Of a stretch of DNA of 23,992 nt, positions 21,636 to 23,992 are shown in pieces (the stretch's first letter is position 1; every line of letters begins with the position of its first letter). Made by a program: the position numbers and the translations under genes. The DNA is from a virus. The stretch spans positions 1 through 23,992 of the IMG/VR virus record IMGVR_UViG_3300017971_000761; one strand, 5' to 3'. The notes below the pieces were generated by a model that was not told the DNA's origin, made no database searches, and saw only the letters and a list, made by a program, of their open reading frames with translations.

Positions 21636-21879
21636 CAACGACAGCGACAAGGGGATCACCATCCACAGAGCGGTGGACATCATGCTCGTCCGCAAGGGAT
21701 GGAGCCCGGTCGACCTCATCCGCAGGATGGGGATTGAACACCGCCCGACCTTCTACCGCATGTTCCACCGAGCCGACGGGCCAACCGACATGGAGATGGA
21801 CTCTCTCGCCGCAGGTCTCGGAGTCTCCACGCGCAAGCTCAAGACAGCCGCAAAAAAGGAAACCATCAAGGACCGGTAG
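21619..21879 (+). CDS. Small helix-turn-helix (XRE/Cro-like) protein (86 aa)
   Basis: ATG 21619 lies inside the end of the previous gene, with CAGGAG seven bases upstream. Residues 14-80 read like an XRE-type domain: ITIHRAVDIMLVRKGW (helix 1), SPVDLIRRMGI (helix 2), EHRPTFYRMFHRADG (recognition helix and turn), then DMEMDSLAAGLGVSTRKL (helices 4-5). The recognition helix carries His, Arg and Tyr residues. Length fits a Cro-like regulator. It could control the surrounding early genes, for example the divergent promoter region at 15430-15570, but no operator has been identified. Confidence 0.72.
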   Translation: MSSRYSNDSDKGITIHRAVDIMLVRKGWSPVDLIRRMGIEHRPTFYRMFHRADGPTDMEMDSLAAGLGVSTRKLKTAAKKETIKDR

Positions 21880-21936
21880 GACAGAAAGCGACGCACCACC
21901 CGGGCACACTAGCGAGCCCACCGAAAGGAGAAGACA

Positions 21937-22788
21937 GTGAAGATTGAACGCAACACCCCGAAGCCCGGGGTCTACTTTGACGTGCCATTTGAGGAGTACC
22001 TGACTTGGGATGCGCTCTCTCGGTCCGAGGGGGTAACCTTCGAGACCACCACGCCGGCGCAATACCGCTACCACCTTGACCACCCAAAGAAGGTTGGCGA
22101 CGCGGCTGACCTCGGCTCCGCCGTGGACACCTACGTCTTCGAGGGGGCAGAAGCGTTCGGCGAGAAGTTCCACCGCATCCCGCAAGGCATGCGACGCGAC
22201 AAGCGCACGAAGGCATACAAGGAGCAACTGGCAGAAGCAGACGGCCGCCGCATGTTGCGAGCCGAGGACTACGACGAGGTCGAAGCACTGGGCAAGGCCG
22301 CCGTGAATCACGACGAGGTCAAGGCGTTCCTGGCCGAGGGCTCCGCACAAATGACCATCGTCTGGGAAGACAGGAGGACGGGCATCCTTTGCAAGGCGCG
22401 CCCCGACTTCTACTCCACAGCGAAGGGCGCCCCGGTCATCCTTGACATGAAGGTCACCCGCAAGTGGGAGCCTGAAGCATTCGCGCGAGACCTGCCGACG
22501 TCGATGCTCCATTGGCAAGCCGCGTGGTACCTGCGAGGCGCATCCGAGGCTTTTCAGTTCGAGCACGACAGCTTCATGTTCTTCCTGGTGAAGCCCACCC
22601 CCGTCCACACGGTGAGCGTCGCGGACACGTCGCTCGGAACCATCGACCTGGCGAACGCGCAGATCGATCGCATGCTCGCGCGGTTCAAGCTATGCGCCGA
22701 GCGCAACGAATGGGAGAAGGACATCCCCGGCATCGTGCCGATCGACCTCCCGAGCTGGTACTACCGATCCTTCGACGAAGCTCAGTAA
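21937..22788 (+). CDS. RecE/DUF3799-like PD-(D/E)XK nuclease
   Basis: A 283-aa protein with a GTG start at 21937 behind AAAGGAG. The opening (GVYFDVPFEEYLTWDALSRS) is typical of the RecE C-terminal/DUF3799 family ('G.y..i....Y....a.S.s'). The nuclease core reads LGSAVDTYVFEGAEAFGEKF (59-78), then TGILCKARPDFY (148-159), then VILDMKVT (167-174), giving D157, D170 and K172, and QAAWYLRG (194-201) with the expected Gln and Tyr. The RecB-type motif I usually has a histidine where D64 stands here. RecE-like nucleases resect dsDNA ends and work with a single-strand-annealing protein. The next gene, 12 bases downstream, is a candidate partner. Confidence 0.82.
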   Translation: MKIERNTPKPGVYFDVPFEEYLTWDALSRSEGVTFETTTPAQYRYHLDHPKKVGDAADLGSAVDTYVFEGAEAFGEKFHRIPQGMRRDKRTKAYKEQLAEADGRRMLRAEDYDEVEALGKAAVNHDEVKAFLAEGSAQMTIVWEDRRTGILCKARPDFYSTAKGAPVILDMKVTRKWEPEAFARDLPTSMLHWQAAWYLRGASEAFQFEHDSFMFFLVKPTPVHTVSVADTSLGTIDLANAQIDRMLARFKLCAERNEWEKDIPGIVPIDLPSWYYRSFDEAQ

Positions 22789-22800
22789 AAGGAGAGACCC

Positions 22801-23988
22801 ATGACGAACAAGAAGACCCCCGCGCCCGCGACGCCGGCTCACCCCGAGGTCATCGACCAGAGCGGACTTGCGGTGAACTCGCACAAAGAGCTTTCGCCCG
22901 AGCGACTCCGCGCCCGCATCAACAAGATTCAGGAGCTGATCGCGGATGTCCTCGTCGAGGATGTCCATTATGGCATCATCCCCGGCACACGGAAGCGCAC
23001 TCTCTACAAAGCCGGAGCTGAATACTTGATGCTTCTGTTCGGGCTCCATCTCACCGACGTGGAGGCCGAAGACATTTCCGGCAAGGACGAGGTCCGCTAT
23101 CGCGTGACCACCCGTCTCCGCGATGCTCGCGGGTTCATCATCGCCACCGGCGTGGGTGAGTGTTCCAGCTCCGAGGAGAAATACGCCTGGCGCGCAGCGG
23201 TGTGTGATGAGGAATGGGAGGACTACCCCGAACACCGGCGCCGGAAGAAGTGGAAGCAGTCCGGCGACTGCATCAAGCAAGTCTCCACCACGCCCGCCGA
23301 TCAAGCGAACACGGTCCTGAAGATGGCCAAGAAACGCAGCATGATTGACGTGGTCCTGACGGGGACCGCAGCGTCGGATTGTTTCGAGCAGGACATGGAG
23401 GAAGGCAGCCCGGCCAGCGAGCACAACAAAGCGAACAAGAGGCGCGGAAGCAACCGCCGCAAGAAGGCCGGCGGTAAGGCGCAACACATCGCTGCGATCC
23501 AGTCGGTGAAGGTCAAGAAGACCGGCGGAGACGGCGACAAGGCGTGGACAATCTGGACCGTCACCGCCGAAGACGGGAAGGCGTTCGATCTCGCCTTTGA
23601 CAAGAAGCTCCACGCGGTGGCCGACGAGCTGGCCGGAACCGGCGTGGTGGTTTCCATCGAGTGGGAGTCCACCCAATACGGCCCCAAGCTGCTGGGCATC
23701 ACCGACCACACCCCGCAGACACCAGCCGACGAGCCACCACCGCCCGATGACGGCGATGCACTGCCACCCGGGGACCAGGACACCCCCGAGGGGGAGAACG
23801 CCCAGGAGAACGCGAACCAGGGCGCCACAGGCGGAGCCACCCTTGCAGACCTGAAGGCGGAGAAGGAGCGCACCGGGCTGACCTGGGACGACATCCGCAG
23901 CATCGCCAAGAAGGCCGGAGTCAAGGGAGCGTCGTCGAAGTCCTGGAAGCCGGACGAGATCGCACGCATCATCGCGGAGCTTCCTTGA
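22801..23988 (+). CDS. Recombination-associated protein: possible annealing domain, OB-like domain and SAP/HeH-like tail
   Basis: A 395-aa protein; ATG 22801 after AAAGGAGAGACCC. Part 1 (about 30-200) has patterns I associate with a conserved phage/bacterial family: VEDVHYGIIPGTRKRTLYKA, GVGECSSSEEKYAWR, NTVLKMAKKRSMIDVVLTGT and ASDCFEQD, reminiscent of Rad52/ERF-like annealing proteins, where a late helix carries 'K.A.KRa..dA'. Part 2 (228-302) looks like an OB fold (SVKVKKTGGDGDKAWTIWTV; GVVVSIEWESTQYGPKLLGI). An acidic Pro/Gln linker (305-345) follows. The last 48 residues (LADLKAEKERTGLTWDDIRS, IAKKAG, KPDEIARIIAEL) resemble a HeH/SAP module. Position after a RecE-like nuclease supports an annealing or ssDNA-binding role, but the assignment is tentative. 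Confidence 0.6.
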   Translation: MTNKKTPAPATPAHPEVIDQSGLAVNSHKELSPERLRARINKIQELIADVLVEDVHYGIIPGTRKRTLYKAGAEYLMLLFGLHLTDVEAEDISGKDEVRYRVTTRLRDARGFIIATGVGECSSSEEKYAWRAAVCDEEWEDYPEHRRRKKWKQSGDCIKQVSTTPADQANTVLKMAKKRSMIDVVLTGTAASDCFEQDMEEGSPASEHNKANKRRGSNRRKKAGGKAQHIAAIQSVKVKKTGGDGDKAWTIWTVTAEDGKAFDLAFDKKLHAVADELAGTGVVVSIEWESTQYGPKLLGITDHTPQTPADEPPPPDDGDALPPGDQDTPEGENAQENANQGATGGATLADLKAEKERTGLTWDDIRSIAKKAGVKGASSKSWKPDEIARIIAELP

Positions 23989-23992
23989 CGCA

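Noticed and set aside
21580-23709. Two long minus-strand frames (342 and 339 codons)
   Set aside because: Antisense to the nuclease and the recombination-associated gene, both supported by motifs and ribosome sites on the plus strand.
1-23992. tRNA genes, CRISPR arrays, insertion sequences, attachment sites
   Set aside because: The gaps between genes are short (mostly under 100 bp, the longest being about 195-235 bp) and are accounted for by promoters, hairpins and ribosome sites. No cloverleaf, spacer-repeat array, transposase or inverted terminal repeats were seen.

Overview
The window is a block of a tailed-phage (or prophage) genome of high G+C content. Almost everything reads from the plus strand, genes overlap or abut (TAATG, ATGA, TAG-ATG), and the order from the left edge is that of a contractile-tail (myovirus) morphogenesis module. 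The sequence does not identify the host. A lipoprotein with a clean lipobox suggests a bacterial, possibly Gram-negative, host. No integrase, terminase, capsid, holin or endolysin gene is visible here, so lifestyle cannot be judged.

Tail module (about 1-14201): the end of a gene in the tail-tube position; a tail-assembly chaperone with a textbook -1 frameshift heptamer (T TTT TTC) that fuses it to a downstream frame; an 882-aa tape-measure protein of TP901 type; two small baseplate proteins that look like a split CIS7/gp53-type LysM adaptor; a gpD/gp27-like hub; a gpV/gp5-like spike; an unassigned 240-aa helical protein; gp25/gpW-like and gpJ/gp6-like wedge proteins; three beta-rich accessory proteins, one with internal repeats; a gpI-like wedge protein carrying carbohydrate-binding-like and Ig-like domains; and a tail-fibre-like protein. 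A predicted lipoprotein and a 73-aa protein follow. A lone minus-strand gene (15112-15387) then marks the boundary to a differently organised region.

Non-structural region (about 15388-21244): three consecutive transcription units share one design: an A-rich upstream element, a promoter with -10 TACAAC, the sequence CAGATGACGCA just downstream, a small protein gene, a two-hairpin intercistronic RNA element whose stems differ by compensatory changes, and then larger protein genes. The large products are a 366-aa protein with a SAP-like C-terminus, a RavA-like MoxR AAA+ ATPase, and a ViaA-like von Willebrand A protein fused to an N-terminal WGR domain. This phage-borne, three-unit RavA/ViaA-like system with matched small proteins and RNA elements is the most interesting part of the window.

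Right end (21264-23988): an unassigned protein, a small helix-turn-helix protein, a RecE/DUF3799-like PD-(D/E)XK nuclease and a multidomain protein that could be its single-strand-annealing or ssDNA-binding partner. Together the last two look like a phage recombination or replication module. The recombination partner and the WGR-vWA protein share a 53-bp linker sequence.

All assignments come from reading the sequence and remembered family features; no database search was run.
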